DNA of 64,000 nucleotides from Desulfobacula sp. (GTDB taxonomy: Bacteria; Desulfobacterota; Desulfobacteria; Desulfobacterales; Desulfobacteraceae): the NCBI GenBank assembly GCA_018645325.1, contig JABGOU010000003.1:62001-126000 (forward strand), read 5' to 3'. Positions 51,313 to 60,776 of the stretch are shown here, in pieces. The first letter of the stretch is position 1. The number at the start of each line of letters is the position of its first letter. The position numbers were made by a program, and so were the translations under genes. The notes under the pieces were generated by a model. That model was not told the DNA's origin, did no database searches, and was given only the letters and a program-made list of their open reading frames with translations.

Positions 51313-52041
51313 ATGATCTCTTTCAAAAAAGTAGACAAATGGTTTGGCGATCTCCATGTCCTGAATGATATCAACATAGAGGTTGCCCAGGGCGAGGTGG
51401 TTGTGGTCTGCGGTCCGAGTGGATCGGGGAAAAGCACCCTGATTCGCTGTATAAACCGTTTGGAACCTATCCAGAAAGGTGAGATCGTTGTTGATAATAT
51501 GGCTGTGCATGACAAAAAGATTAATATGACCAAGGTTCGGGCAGATATTGGATTTGTTTTTCAATCCTTTAACCTCTATCCTCACATGACTGCGCTGGAA
51601 AACACAACTATCGCACCCAGAAAAGTTAAAAATATGAGTAAAAAAGAGGCTGAAAAACTTGGCCGAAAGATGCTCACCCGGGTGGGCTTGGAAGACCGGA
51701 TCGATCACTATCCGACTCAGCTTTCCGGCGGGCAGCAGCAACGTGTCGCTATCGCTCGCGGCTTGTGCATGAACCCCAAGATCATGCTCTTTGATGAACC
51801 CACATCGGCCTTAGATCCGGAAATGATAAATGAAGTTCTCGACGTCATGCGTGATCTGGCCAAAGAGGGTATGACCATGATGGTTGTTACCCACGAAATG
51901 GGATTTGCCCGGGAGGTGGCCAGCCGGGTCGTGTTTATGGATGAAGGAAAGATCATCGAGGTTGCACCGCCAAACGATTTTTTCACAAATCCACAAACAG
52001 AACGAGGAAAATACTTTTTAGCCTCAATACTAACCCACTGA
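51313..52041 (+). CDS. Polar amino-acid ABC transporter ATP-binding protein
   Basis: 242 residues. Walker [10 protein letters not shown] (about 35-43), Q-loop [15 protein letters not shown], signature [15 protein letters not shown], Walker [13 protein letters not shown] and the H-loop VVTHEMGFA are complete. GlnQ/HisP class. AGGGGAATAAG precedes the ATG. Confidence 0.94.
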   Translation: MISFKKVDKWFGDLHVLNDINIEVAQGEVVVVCGPSGSGKSTLIRCINRLEPIQKGEIVVDNMAVHDKKINMTKVRADIGFVFQSFNLYPHMTALENTTIAPRKVKNMSKKEAEKLGRKMLTRVGLEDRIDHYPTQLSGGQQQRVAIARGLCMNPKIMLFDEPTSALDPEMINEVLDVMRDLAKEGMTMMVVTHEMGFAREVASRVVFMDEGKIIEVAPPNDFFTNPQTERGKYFLASILTH

Positions 52042-52187
52042 TTTGGATCAACTTTTGATCTGTTTCCATCCTGTATTTCCCAAGCTATTGGAAGTTACCG
52101 ACATGGAATTTTTTGGTTATGAAATTAATTAACAGGCAAAATTTAATCACAATTGCCAAGCATTAGGGAAAGGATCGATAAAAAGGA

Positions 52188-53414
52188 ATGTCTAAAGTGA
52201 AAACAAAATTGCTTATTGGCCTTGAGGATCGATTTGGAGCAAAAAATTACAATCCTCTGGATGTAATACTCAGCAGGGGAGAGGGAATCTGGGTATGGGA
52301 TGTGGAAGGGAAAAAATATATGGATTGTCTGTCCGCATACTCAGCAGTTAACCAAGGGCATTGTCATCCAAAAATCCGCCAGGTGCTTATAGATCAGTCA
52401 AAGAAGCTGACTCTGACATCCCGAGCATTCAGGAACGACCAACTTGGGCTCTTTTATAAGTATTTATGTGAACTGACACACTCGCATAAAGTACTTCCGA
52501 TGAACAGTGGTGCTGAAGCCGTTGAAACAGCCATAAAAACAGTTCGTAAGTGGGGTTACGAAAGCAAAGGAATACCATTGGATAAGGCTGAAATTATTGT
52601 CTGTGATAATAATTTCCATGGCAGGACTCTTACAATTATCAGTTTTAGTTCAGATAAAAATGCCAGAAATAATTTCGGTCCTTTTACACCTGGATTTAAA
52701 TCCATCCCATTTGGAGATGCAGACGCCCTTGAAAATGCAATTACCAAAAATACTGTGGCCTTTATGGTAGAACCAATACAGGGAGAAGCAGGTGTTATCA
52801 TACCACCTGATGGATATCTAAAAAAAGTAAGGGAAATATGCACAAAAAATAAAGTTGTATTTATATTGGATGAAATTCAAACAGGTCTTGGAAGAACAGG
52901 TAAGTTATTAGCAGAAGAGCATGAAGGAATCCAGTCTGATCTTACATTGATTGGCAAAGCGCTTTCAGGAGGATTCTATCCAGTATCTGCAGTTCTTTCA
53001 AATGAAGCAGTTTTAGGCGTTTTGAATCCAGGCCAGCACGGAAGTACCTTTGGTGGGAATCCTTTGGCTTGCGCTATTGCAAGAAAAGCGTTGCAGGTAC
53101 TGATAAAAGAAGAGATGATTGAAAATTCGGCCAAAATGGGTGAATACTTTCTTTCTGAATTAAATAAGGTCCATTCTCCAGTAATAAAAGAGATCCGTGG
53201 CAAAGGTCTTATGATTGCAATTGAGCTAAAAAGGGAATCACGGATTTCAGCCAGGCAAATTTGTAAAAAATTATTAGGAAAAGGTATTTTATGCAAAGAA
53301 ACACATTTGTATACGATTCGTTTTGCGCCGCCCTTGGTAATTAAGAAATCCGAAATTGATTTAGCTGTTGGAAAAATTCGAGAAGCTTTAATAGATCAAA
53401 ATTTGATGTGTTAA
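52188..53414 (+). CDS. rocD: Ornithine--oxo-acid aminotransferase
   Basis: 408 residues, PLP fold-type I, class III aminotransferase. The opening [20 protein letters not shown] and [18 protein letters not shown], the phosphate-binding NSGAEAVE, and the PLP lysine in [15 protein letters not shown] are characteristic of RocD. It turns ornithine and 2-oxoglutarate into glutamate semialdehyde and glutamate. Placed after an amino-acid transporter and near an opine dehydrogenase, it likely handles imported ornithine or ornithine released from an opine. AAAAGGA precedes the ATG. Confidence 0.92.
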   Translation: MSKVKTKLLIGLEDRFGAKNYNPLDVILSRGEGIWVWDVEGKKYMDCLSAYSAVNQGHCHPKIRQVLIDQSKKLTLTSRAFRNDQLGLFYKYLCELTHSHKVLPMNSGAEAVETAIKTVRKWGYESKGIPLDKAEIIVCDNNFHGRTLTIISFSSDKNARNNFGPFTPGFKSIPFGDADALENAITKNTVAFMVEPIQGEAGVIIPPDGYLKKVREICTKNKVVFILDEIQTGLGRTGKLLAEEHEGIQSDLTLIGKALSGGFYPVSAVLSNEAVLGVLNPGQHGSTFGGNPLACAIARKALQVLIKEEMIENSAKMGEYFLSELNKVHSPVIKEIRGKGLMIAIELKRESRISARQICKKLLGKGILCKETHLYTIRFAPPLVIKKSEIDLAVGKIREALIDQNLMC

Positions 53415-53499
53415 AATCAATTAAGCGAACGTCTTTATATATAATAGATTCATTAGCTTTCTGGACTTAAAAAGAACTGTTTTTGAAACAATATAAGGA

Positions 53500-54027
53500 T
53501 TAAATCAATAATTTAGAAAAGATATGATCTTCTTGAATATCAGATCCCAAAGCAAAGGTGGTTGAGCCGGCAATCTCAAATTTCATTTTGCTGTAGAATG
53601 CATTTCCTCTGGTATTTTTTTTCCAGCTGCTCAACCAGATGGATTTAAATGCATTGTTACAGGCATGTTCTATGCATTTTTCAATGAGAGATAGGCCAAT
53701 GCCGCAGCCCCAATATTGCTGCAGAGAATAGAGCCTGGACAGCTCAATTGCAGGTAATGGTCTAACACATTCAGGTGTCGGGCCATGGCAAAGTTTTGCA
53801 TACCCGACCCATTTTTCTTCTAACTTTGCAATATAGAAGAAAGATTCTCTGTCAGAAATTTCTGATTTAATTTTATTCTCTGTAAAGGATTCTCCCACAT
53901 ATTTTTCAAAATCCTGTTTTTTATTTAATTTGGCAAATGCTTCTCTGAATGTTTTCTCAGCCAATTTTGACAGAGAGCAGGCATCTGAAATTTTTGCTGC
54001 GTGTAAAACGGGTTTTTCAAATTTCAT
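53500..54027 (-). CDS. GNAT-family N-acetyltransferase (PaiA-like)
   Basis: 175 residues. The acetyl-CoA fold is visible: VGYAKLCHGPTPE, then ELSRLYSLQQYWGCGIGLSL (the Q/R-x-x-G-x-G/A equivalent is QQYWGCGIG) and WLSSWKKNTRGNAFYSKMKF near the end. The layout is that of the PaiA spermidine/spermine acetyltransferase group. Substrate unproven; a polyamine would fit the ornithine-handling neighbour but that is inference. Confidence 0.82.
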   Translation of the reverse strand: MKFEKPVLHAAKISDACSLSKLAEKTFREAFAKLNKKQDFEKYVGESFTENKIKSEISDRESFFYIAKLEEKWVGYAKLCHGPTPECVRPLPAIELSRLYSLQQYWGCGIGLSLIEKCIEHACNNAFKSIWLSSWKKNTRGNAFYSKMKFEIAGSTTFALGSDIQEDHIFSKLLI

Positions 54028-54166
54028 TATAACCTCTATTATCTCTGATCTATTTACAGTGACCCATACTAAAAAGAAAAGTTTTTGTCTATGTCAATGA
54101 TTAAGCTCCCACTCAGCTGATTTCTATAGAGAGCTAATTTTTTTTTAAATCCAACTTAAAATAAAA

Positions 54167-54300
54167 GTAATTATTCAGCTCTTAGGCTTGAACCCGCCCT
54201 GTCTGATAGATATTTGTTTCGATGCTAAACGCTTAACCTCCTGCAAATATCCATCAGACAGGGCTTTGGTGATATTTTTTTTAACGGGCTGAACAATTAC
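54167..54300 (-). mobile_element. MITE copy 2 (inverted orientation), with 8-bp target duplication
   Basis: 134-bp element. The ends are GTAATTATTCAGC and GCTGAACAATTAC. The internal inverted repeat around GATGCTAAACGCTTAACC is that of copies 1 and 3, read on the other strand. The direct repeat AAATAAAA flanks it (54159-54166 and 54301-54308). It lies between the divergent GNAT and tetR genes. Confidence 0.85.
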
Positions 54301-54413
54301 AAATAAAACAATAATGATCCGGTTGATCCGGCTTAAGTATTATCCTGGAAAAAACTAGTTGACTATCCTGTATATTTTCTTGACAAGTGATTGAATAAAT
54401 GTAAAAAAAACCA

Positions 54414-54431
54414 TGACTGAGCGCTCGTTCA
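54414..54431. promoter_or_regulatory. TetR-type operator upstream of the tetR gene
   Basis: TGACTGAGCGCTCGTTCA, centred on GAGCGCTC. Its reverse complement matches the site upstream of the acyl-CoA dehydrogenase operon (35022-35041) at 16 of 18 bases. Position about 45 bases before the tetR start fits autoregulation. Confidence 0.75.
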
Positions 54432-54475
54432 AATTTCATTAGAAACAACCTTGTTACAGGGAAGGAAGCGATCAT

Positions 54476-55126
54476 TTGGGAAGAATTAAAAAATCCGGAA
54501 ACGAAATATCGGCAGTAGAAGTCCCGACACAAATAAAAAATCCTGAACTGGTTAGGGAGAGACGGCGCCAGATTATCGATTCCACTGTTAAGCTTTTTAT
54601 TGAACACGGATATCACAAGACAACGACACGGATGATCGCAAAGGCATCTAACTTTTCAATTGGTTCTTTATATGAGTATGTAAGCTCTAAAGAGGACCTG
54701 CTATACCTTGTATGCAAAACTATTCATGAGGAAGTTCAGGATGCAGTTGAAAAGGCCTTGTCAAATACGGATAAGGAAAAAGAAAGACTTGCATCTGCTG
54801 TCAGGCAGTATTTTTATGTTTGCGATAAGCTGGGAGATCATATCCTTCTCATGTATCAGGTGACGCAATTTCTGCCGGAAAAATGGAAAGAGGATGTCCT
54901 TGTGAATGAGTTGAATATTACAGATATTTTTATAAATGCTTTGTCTTCTTTATCCGGGAAGAATAAATTTCCAAAGCTTGATGACAAAACAATAAATCTT
55001 GTGGGCCACAATATCTCTGTTCTGGGTCAGATGTGGGCTTTTCGAAGATGGCATGTTCAAAGAAATTTCACCATTGAGGAATATATTAGAATTCAAACCA
55101 ACTTTATCCTTGGATTGATATTTTAA
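54476..55126 (+). CDS. TetR/AcrR-family transcriptional regulator
   Basis: 216 residues from a TTG with GGAAGGAAG upstream. The DNA-binding part (about 25-75) reads RRRQIIDSTVKLFIEHGYHK, TTTRMIAKASNFSIGSLYEYVSSKEDLLYL. The C-terminal ligand part (about 80-210) is helical, of a type found in acyl-CoA-sensing regulators. It precedes icmF by 70 bases. The palindrome upstream recurs at the acyl-CoA dehydrogenase operon, so it is probably a repressor of acyl-CoA catabolism that responds to an acyl-CoA. Confidence 0.9.
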   Translation: MGRIKKSGNEISAVEVPTQIKNPELVRERRRQIIDSTVKLFIEHGYHKTTTRMIAKASNFSIGSLYEYVSSKEDLLYLVCKTIHEEVQDAVEKALSNTDKEKERLASAVRQYFYVCDKLGDHILLMYQVTQFLPEKWKEDVLVNELNITDIFINALSSLSGKNKFPKLDDKTINLVGHNISVLGQMWAFRRWHVQRNFTIEEYIRIQTNFILGLIF

Positions 55127-55235
55127 TATAATGAAAAATTTTTATTTTATAAAACTTTATGTAAATTAAATAATAAATTATAAGTATTTTTTAAGTTTGA
55201 CCAAACTCCCGAAGACTTTTTTAAAAGGAGAAATG

Positions 55236-58200
55236 ATGAGTATGGAAACCCAAAGTTATACCCCTGATAATTCTATTAAAATTGTTACTGCAACATCTCT
55301 TTTTGACGGGCATGATGCAGCCATAAATATAATGAGAAGAATTTTGCAGGATTCCGGTGCTGAAGTGATCCATATCGGTCATAACAGGTCTGCAAAGGAA
55401 GTTGTGGATGCAGCCATTGAAGAAGATGCCCAGGGCATTGCCGTGTCCAGTTATCAGGGTGGGCACATTGAATATTTTAAGTATATGGTGGATCTTTTAA
55501 AAGAAAAAGGCGCATCGCATATTAAAATTTTCGGTGGCGGGGGCGGTGTGATCATTCCTCTGGAAATGGATGAGCTGCATGCCTATGGAGTGACAAGGAT
55601 TTATTCTCCTGAAGATGGTTCAAAAATGGGGCTTCAGGGCATGATCAATGACATGATGCAATCCATGGATGTTCCTTGTGTTGATTATAAAAACCTTAAT
55701 TATGACAATCTTACCATTGGCAATAAATATGTGACGGCAAATTTTATTTCTGCAGTCCAGGAAGCCAAGGCCAATGACCTGGAAACATTTAAAAAAATAA
55801 TTTTAAATATTAATAAGCTTGCAGATAAAAAAGATATACCAGTCATAGGATTAACGGGGACGGGGGGGGCAGGCAAGTCCTCTTTAACGGATGAACTGGT
55901 TATCAGGATTTTAAGGGATCTTAAAGACATCAATATTGCCATTATCTCTTGTGATCCTTCCAGACGGAAAACCGGCGGTGCTCTTTTAGGGGACAGGATC
56001 AGGATGAATTCCATTGAAACAGGCCGGGTTTATATGAGGTCCCTTGCAACCAGACGTTCCCAGACAGAGCTTCCAGAGGCGTTACCAGATGCCATAAGCG
56101 TGGTCAAGGCAGCAGGTTATGATATGGTGATTGTTGAAACAGCAGGTATAGGCCAGGGCGATTCAAGGGTGGTGGATCTTGTGGATATGTCCATCTATGT
56201 GATGACTGCGGAATTTGGTGCTCCTTCCCAGTTGGAAAAGATAGACATGCTGGATTATGCGGATATAGTTGTAGTGAATAAATATGAGAAAAAAGGCAGT
56301 GAAGATGCCATAAGGGATGTCAGAAAACAGGTCCAGAGAAATCGCAAGGCATGGGATATGGATCCAAAGGAATTGCCCGTATATGGAACCATTGCCTCAA
56401 AATTTAATGATGATGGGATAACTGCTTTTTATCACGGGCTTTTAGACCTTATTTTTGAAAAGAAAAATATTAAATTTGAATCCACTATTGAAAGGACAGG
56501 CATAAAAGAATCTTCTTCAAAGACTATTATCATCCCGGGAGAGAGAACCCGATACCTTGCCGAGATCGCCGATTCAATCAGGCAATACCATGTAACGACA
56601 AAAGATCAGGCAAAAGCCGTGCGGAATCGATGGCATTTAATTGAGGCTTTAAAAACATTGGAAAACAGGGGTTTTGATCAATTACCCGAGGCTCTTGAAA
56701 AGTTTAAGGAGGCTGTTTCCGATGCAATGTCTTTTGTTGAGGATGAAACAGATAAGACCATAAATGAATTCAATACCTGCAAAGCCATGTTTGAAAAAGA
56801 TGAACTGGTGTATTATGTCAGGGGTAAGGAATTGAAAGTCCCCTTATACAGTAAATCTTTGTCCCATTCTAAAATATCTAAAATATCTCTCCCCCAGTTC
56901 ATAGATCCGGCCCATCAGTATTCATGGATGAGAAAAGAAAATTTTGCTGGAAATTTTCCCTTCACAGCCGGGGTGTTCCCTTTAAAGAGGGCAGATGAAG
57001 ATCCTACACGGATGTTTGCAGGAGAGGGCGGCCCCAAAGATACCAATAAGCGGTTCAAGCTTTTGTCACAAAGTTATCCTGCCAAACGATTGTCCACAGC
57101 TTTTGATTCAGTTACCCTTTACGGATTTGATCCAGATACCCGTCCGGATATCTACGGCAAGATAGGAACTTCTGGTGTGAGCATATGTACTTTAGATGAT
57201 GTAAAAGTTCTTTATGGCGGGTTTGATCTCTGTGCTCCAAATACTTCTGTATCAATGACCATTAACGGCCCTGCTCCCATGATGCTGGCCATGTTTATGA
57301 ATACTGCCATTGACCAGCAGATGAAAATTTTTAAAGAGAAGAATGACCGGGAACCGTCTAAAGAAGAAAAGGAATCAATCAAACAGTTTGCCCTTTCAAA
57401 TGTGAGGGGAACTGTTCAGGCAGACATTTTAAAAGAAGACCAGGGACAGAATACCTGTATTTTTTCAATTGAGTTTGCCCTGAGAATGATGGGTGACATC
57501 CAGCAGTATTTTATAGATCATAAGGTCCAAAATTTTTATTCTGTTTCCATTTCAGGGTATCATATTGCAGAAGCCGGTGCCAATCCCATTACCCAGCTTG
57601 CCTTAACCCTGGCAAACGGGTTTACTTATGTGGAGTATTATCTTTCCCGGGGTATGGATATCGACACCTTTGCTCCCTCACTTTCCTTTTTCTTTTCCAA
57701 TGGAATGGACCCTGAATATACAGTGATCGGAAGAGTGGCAAGACGAATCTGGGCCGTGGCCATGAAATATAAATACAAGGGAAATGAAAAATCCCAGAAG
57801 CTTAAATATCATATCCAGACTTCGGGAAGATCTCTGCACAGCCAGGATATTCAGTTTAATGACATCAGAACAACTCTCCAGGGACTGTGCGCTATTTATG
57901 ATAATTGTAACAGTCTTCATACCAATGCTTTTGATGAAGCCATAACAACACCTTCTGCAGAATCGGTGCGGCGGGCTTTGGCAATCCAGTTGATTGTAAA
58001 TAGGGAATGGGGTCTGGCCAAGAATGAAAATCCTATGCAGGGAAGTTTTATTGTTGATGAACTAACCGATCTTGTGGAGGAAGCAGTCCTGGTTGAATTT
58101 GAAAGAATTACGGAAAGAGGAGGTGTCCTTGGCGCAATGGAAACAGGTTACCAGAGAGGCAAGATCCAGGAAGAATCCATTTACTATGAACAATTGAAAC

Positions 58201-58511
58201 ATTCAGGCAAACATCCCATTGTCGGTGTGAATACCTTTGAAGACCCAGATGCGGATTATGCGGAAATGGCAAACCATCTGGAGCTTGCAAGGGCGACGGA
58301 TGATCAGAAAGATGCCCAGCTTGAAAGATTGAACATATTTAAGCAAAAAAATACAGATAAATCCGGCCAGGCAATTGAAAAATTGAAAAAGGCTGCATTA
58401 AATGATGAAAATATGTTTGAAAGATTAATGGATACTGTAAAGGTTTGCAGTTTGGGAACCATTACCCATTCACTGTATGAGGTAGGCGGAAAATACAGAC
58501 GAAACATGTAA
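55236..58511 (+). CDS. icmF: Fused isobutyryl-CoA mutase IcmF
   Basis: 1,091 residues from the ATG at 55236 (AAAGGAG five bases upstream; the longer TTG frame has no ribosome site). Three parts occur in the IcmF order. A B12-binding domain comes first (about 12-140, DGHDAA for the cobalt-ligand His, SSYQGGH, GGGG). A MeaB-type GTPase follows (about 195-420, GLTGTGGAGKSSL). The mutase barrel is last (about 545-1,090). The substrate-site segment FPFTAGVFPLKR, with Phe where methylmalonyl-CoA mutase has Tyr, and QTSGRSLHSQDI mark isobutyryl-CoA/n-butyryl-CoA specificity. Known IcmF enzymes also interconvert pivalyl-CoA and isovaleryl-CoA slowly. Thiolase and dehydrogenase genes follow. Confidence 0.93.
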   Translation: MSMETQSYTPDNSIKIVTATSLFDGHDAAINIMRRILQDSGAEVIHIGHNRSAKEVVDAAIEEDAQGIAVSSYQGGHIEYFKYMVDLLKEKGASHIKIFGGGGGVIIPLEMDELHAYGVTRIYSPEDGSKMGLQGMINDMMQSMDVPCVDYKNLNYDNLTIGNKYVTANFISAVQEAKANDLETFKKIILNINKLADKKDIPVIGLTGTGGAGKSSLTDELVIRILRDLKDINIAIISCDPSRRKTGGALLGDRIRMNSIETGRVYMRSLATRRSQTELPEALPDAISVVKAAGYDMVIVETAGIGQGDSRVVDLVDMSIYVMTAEFGAPSQLEKIDMLDYADIVVVNKYEKKGSEDAIRDVRKQVQRNRKAWDMDPKELPVYGTIASKFNDDGITAFYHGLLDLIFEKKNIKFESTIERTGIKESSSKTIIIPGERTRYLAEIADSIRQYHVTTKDQAKAVRNRWHLIEALKTLENRGFDQLPEALEKFKEAVSDAMSFVEDETDKTINEFNTCKAMFEKDELVYYVRGKELKVPLYSKSLSHSKISKISLPQFIDPAHQYSWMRKENFAGNFPFTAGVFPLKRADEDPTRMFAGEGGPKDTNKRFKLLSQSYPAKRLSTAFDSVTLYGFDPDTRPDIYGKIGTSGVSICTLDDVKVLYGGFDLCAPNTSVSMTINGPAPMMLAMFMNTAIDQQMKIFKEKNDREPSKEEKESIKQFALSNVRGTVQADILKEDQGQNTCIFSIEFALRMMGDIQQYFIDHKVQNFYSVSISGYHIAEAGANPITQLALTLANGFTYVEYYLSRGMDIDTFAPSLSFFFSNGMDPEYTVIGRVARRIWAVAMKYKYKGNEKSQKLKYHIQTSGRSLHSQDIQFNDIRTTLQGLCAIYDNCNSLHTNAFDEAITTPSAESVRRALAIQLIVNREWGLAKNENPMQGSFIVDELTDLVEEAVLVEFERITERGGVLGAMETGYQRGKIQEESIYYEQLKHSGKHPIVGVNTFEDPDADYAEMANHLELARATDDQKDAQLERLNIFKQKNTDKSGQAIEKLKKAALNDENMFERLMDTVKVCSLGTITHSLYEVGGKYRRNM

Positions 58512-58530
58512 AATATAAGGAGATATATAT

Positions 58531-59706
58531 ATGAATAAAGCAGTTATAGTGAGTGCCACGCGGACGGCTCTGGGGAGTTTTGGCGGAAGCTTAAGTAAAA
58601 TTGGTGCAACTAACCTTGGAGCCCATGTGATAAGAGAGGCTATAACAAGGGCGGGCATTGATGATAAAGAAGTAAATGAGTGTATCATGGGCATGGTTCT
58701 GCCATGCGGATATGGCCAGAATCCAGGAAAACTTGCCGCTGTTAAGGCGGGTCTGCCCTGGGAAGTTGAATCCATTACAATAAATAAAGTCTGCGGATCA
58801 TCATTAAAAGCCGTGATGCTTGCGGCCCAGGCTATCCAGTGCGGAGATGCCGATGTAGTGGTTGCAGGCGGCATGGAAAATATGAGCATGGCACCATATT
58901 ATATGGATAAGGCCCGCTGGGGTCTTCGCATGGGGCCGGGGAAAATTGAGGATCACATGGTCCATGACGGTTTATGGGATGTGATAAATGATTTTCACAT
59001 GGGTATTTCCAATGAGCTTTCCAGTGAAAAATGGGATGTATCAAGACAGGTTCAAGATGAGTTTGCAGCCGGGTCTTATAAAAGAGCCAATGCATCAATT
59101 GCCAAAGGAAGGTTTAAAGATGAAATCGTGCCTGTAAAAATTCCACAGCGAAAAGGCGATCCAATAATTTTTGATACGGATGAATGCTGCAAAGAGACAA
59201 GTCTTGAACTTCTTTCAAAGATGAGACCGGCCTTTAAAAAAGATGGTGTGGGAACTGCCGGTAATGCTTCCATTATCAGTGACGGCGCCTCAGCTTTAGT
59301 TGTCATGAGTGAAAATAAAGCAAAGGAGTTAGGGTGTGAAATCATGGCCACAATCGGTTCCCAGTGTTCCTATGGCATTGATATGAAATATGTTTTAATG
59401 GCCCCGATTTTTGCCATTCCCAAGGTGTTGAAAAAGCAGGGACTGTCTATCTCAGATATTGATCTGTTTGAAATCAATGAAGCATTTGCAGGCAGCTCAG
59501 CAGGCATTAACAAGGTGCTTGATTTAGATCCGGAACGAGTAAATGTTAATGGCGGCAGTGTTGCACTGGGTCATCCAATAGGTGCAAGCGGGGCCAGGGT
59601 TTTGACCACATTATTATATGAAATGAAAAAGCGTGATGTGAATACAGGCCTTGCCTCTCTTTGTCTGGGAGGTGGAGAGGCTGTGGCCCTTGTCGTCAAT
59701 CGGTGA
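58531..59706 (+). CDS. Acetyl-CoA acetyltransferase (thiolase)
   Basis: 391 residues, typical for biosynthetic-type thiolase. The nucleophile is Cys in NKVCGSSLKAV (about residue 89). The His of NEAFA and GHPIGASGARV and the second Cys of SLCLGGGEAVAL complete the site. It cleaves acetoacetyl-CoA to two acetyl-CoA, or the reverse. It starts 19 bases after icmF with AAGGAGA upstream. MITE copy 3 separates it from the hydroxybutyryl-CoA dehydrogenase gene. Confidence 0.94.
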   Translation: MNKAVIVSATRTALGSFGGSLSKIGATNLGAHVIREAITRAGIDDKEVNECIMGMVLPCGYGQNPGKLAAVKAGLPWEVESITINKVCGSSLKAVMLAAQAIQCGDADVVVAGGMENMSMAPYYMDKARWGLRMGPGKIEDHMVHDGLWDVINDFHMGISNELSSEKWDVSRQVQDEFAAGSYKRANASIAKGRFKDEIVPVKIPQRKGDPIIFDTDECCKETSLELLSKMRPAFKKDGVGTAGNASIISDGASALVVMSENKAKELGCEIMATIGSQCSYGIDMKYVLMAPIFAIPKVLKKQGLSISDIDLFEINEAFAGSSAGINKVLDLDPERVNVNGGSVALGHPIGASGARVLTTLLYEMKKRDVNTGLASLCLGGGEAVALVVNR

Positions 59707-59734
59707 TGGTAATAATAAATATACAAGACAATTT

Positions 59735-59869
59735 GTAATTGTTCAGCCCGTTAAAAAAAGCTATCCCCAAAGCCCTGTCTGATGGATATTTGCAGGAGGT
59801 TAAGCGTTTAGCATCGAAACAAATATCTATCAAACAGGGCGGTTTCAAGTGTAAGAGCTGAATAATTAC
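59735..59869 (+). mobile_element. MITE copy 3, with 8-bp target duplication
   Basis: 135-bp element with ends GTAATTGTTCAGC and GCTGAATAATTAC, flanked by the direct repeat GACAATTT (59727-59734 and 59870-59877). The internal arms differ from copy 1 at two bases on the right side. It is inserted between the thiolase and 3-hydroxybutyryl-CoA dehydrogenase genes, where the hairpin may cut readthrough. Confidence 0.87.
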
Positions 59870-59918
59870 GACAATTTTTATAAATAAAAAAACGTAAAAA
59901 AAATATTGAGGAGAGATA

Positions 59919-60770
59919 ATGGAAGTTAAAAAATTTGGTGTTATAGGATCCGGTCAGATGGGTAATGGGATTGCACAGGTTGCAGCAGCCAGCGGCCTTG
60001 AAGTTTTGATGAGCGATATAAAAGAAGAATTTTGTGAAAAAGGTATTGCCACCATATCAAAAAATCTTGACAGGATGGTTAAAAATGAAAAAATTTCCGA
60101 GGATACAAAAAAGACAATCCTTGGCAGAATTACAACTACCACTGATTTAAAAGATATGGCATCTGTGGATTTTGTTGTTGAGGCAGCAGTGGAAAGAGAG
60201 GATTTAAAATTTAAAATTTTTGAAGACCTGGATAAAATATGCCCGCCCCAGGTTATTTTGTCCACCAACACCTCTTCCATACCCATAGGCAGGATTGCCG
60301 CCAGAACATCAAGACCAGATAAAGTGATCGGTATGCATTTTATGAATCCTGTACCTGTTATGAAACTTGTTGAAGTCATTAAAGGTCTTGCCACTTCAAA
60401 AGAGACTTTTGATATGACATGGAAACTGTGCGAAGACTTTGGAAAAACCCCGGCAGAAGCCAATGATTTTCCAGGCTTTATAGCCAACAGGATCTTGATG
60501 CCCATGATCAATGAGGCTGTCTTCTGCCTCTACCAGAGCGTGGGAAAACCCGAAGATATCGATACGGTGATGAAACTTGGTGCCAACCATCCAATGGGTC
60601 CCCTTGCGTTGGCAGACCTTATCGGGCTTGATACCTGTCTTGCCATCATGGAGACATTGTATGATGGGTTTAAAGATTCTAAATACAGACCCTGTCCTCT
60701 TTTGAGAAAATATGTTGAAGCCGGCTGGCTGGGAAGAAAATCTGGAAAAGGATTTTACGACTACAAATAG
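59919..60770 (+). CDS. hbd: 3-hydroxybutyryl-CoA dehydrogenase
   Basis: 283 residues, the normal length for Hbd. NAD-binding GVIGSGQMGNGIAQVAAASG (about 6-25), STNTSSIPIGRIA, the catalytic-His segment GMHFMNPVPVMKLVEVI and the C-terminal NHPMGPLALADLIGLD are all present. It interconverts 3-hydroxybutyryl-CoA and acetoacetyl-CoA. GAGGAGAG precedes the ATG. With IcmF and thiolase it forms most of a route from isobutyryl- or butyryl-CoA to acetyl-CoA. The acyl-CoA dehydrogenase and hydratase could be those at 32945-34941. Confidence 0.95.
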   Translation: MEVKKFGVIGSGQMGNGIAQVAAASGLEVLMSDIKEEFCEKGIATISKNLDRMVKNEKISEDTKKTILGRITTTTDLKDMASVDFVVEAAVEREDLKFKIFEDLDKICPPQVILSTNTSSIPIGRIAARTSRPDKVIGMHFMNPVPVMKLVEVIKGLATSKETFDMTWKLCEDFGKTPAEANDFPGFIANRILMPMINEAVFCLYQSVGKPEDIDTVMKLGANHPMGPLALADLIGLDTCLAIMETLYDGFKDSKYRPCPLLRKYVEAGWLGRKSGKGFYDYK

Positions 60771-60776
60771 TAGTTT

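Larger units (their letters stand above)
54028..54475. other. 448-bp divergent gap holding a MITE and the tetR control region
   Basis: Contains MITE copy 2 (54167-54300), TTGACA at 54380-54385 with a weak TAAAAA at 54402-54407, and the TetR-type palindrome at 54414-54431. Nothing else is recognised. Confidence 0.6.
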
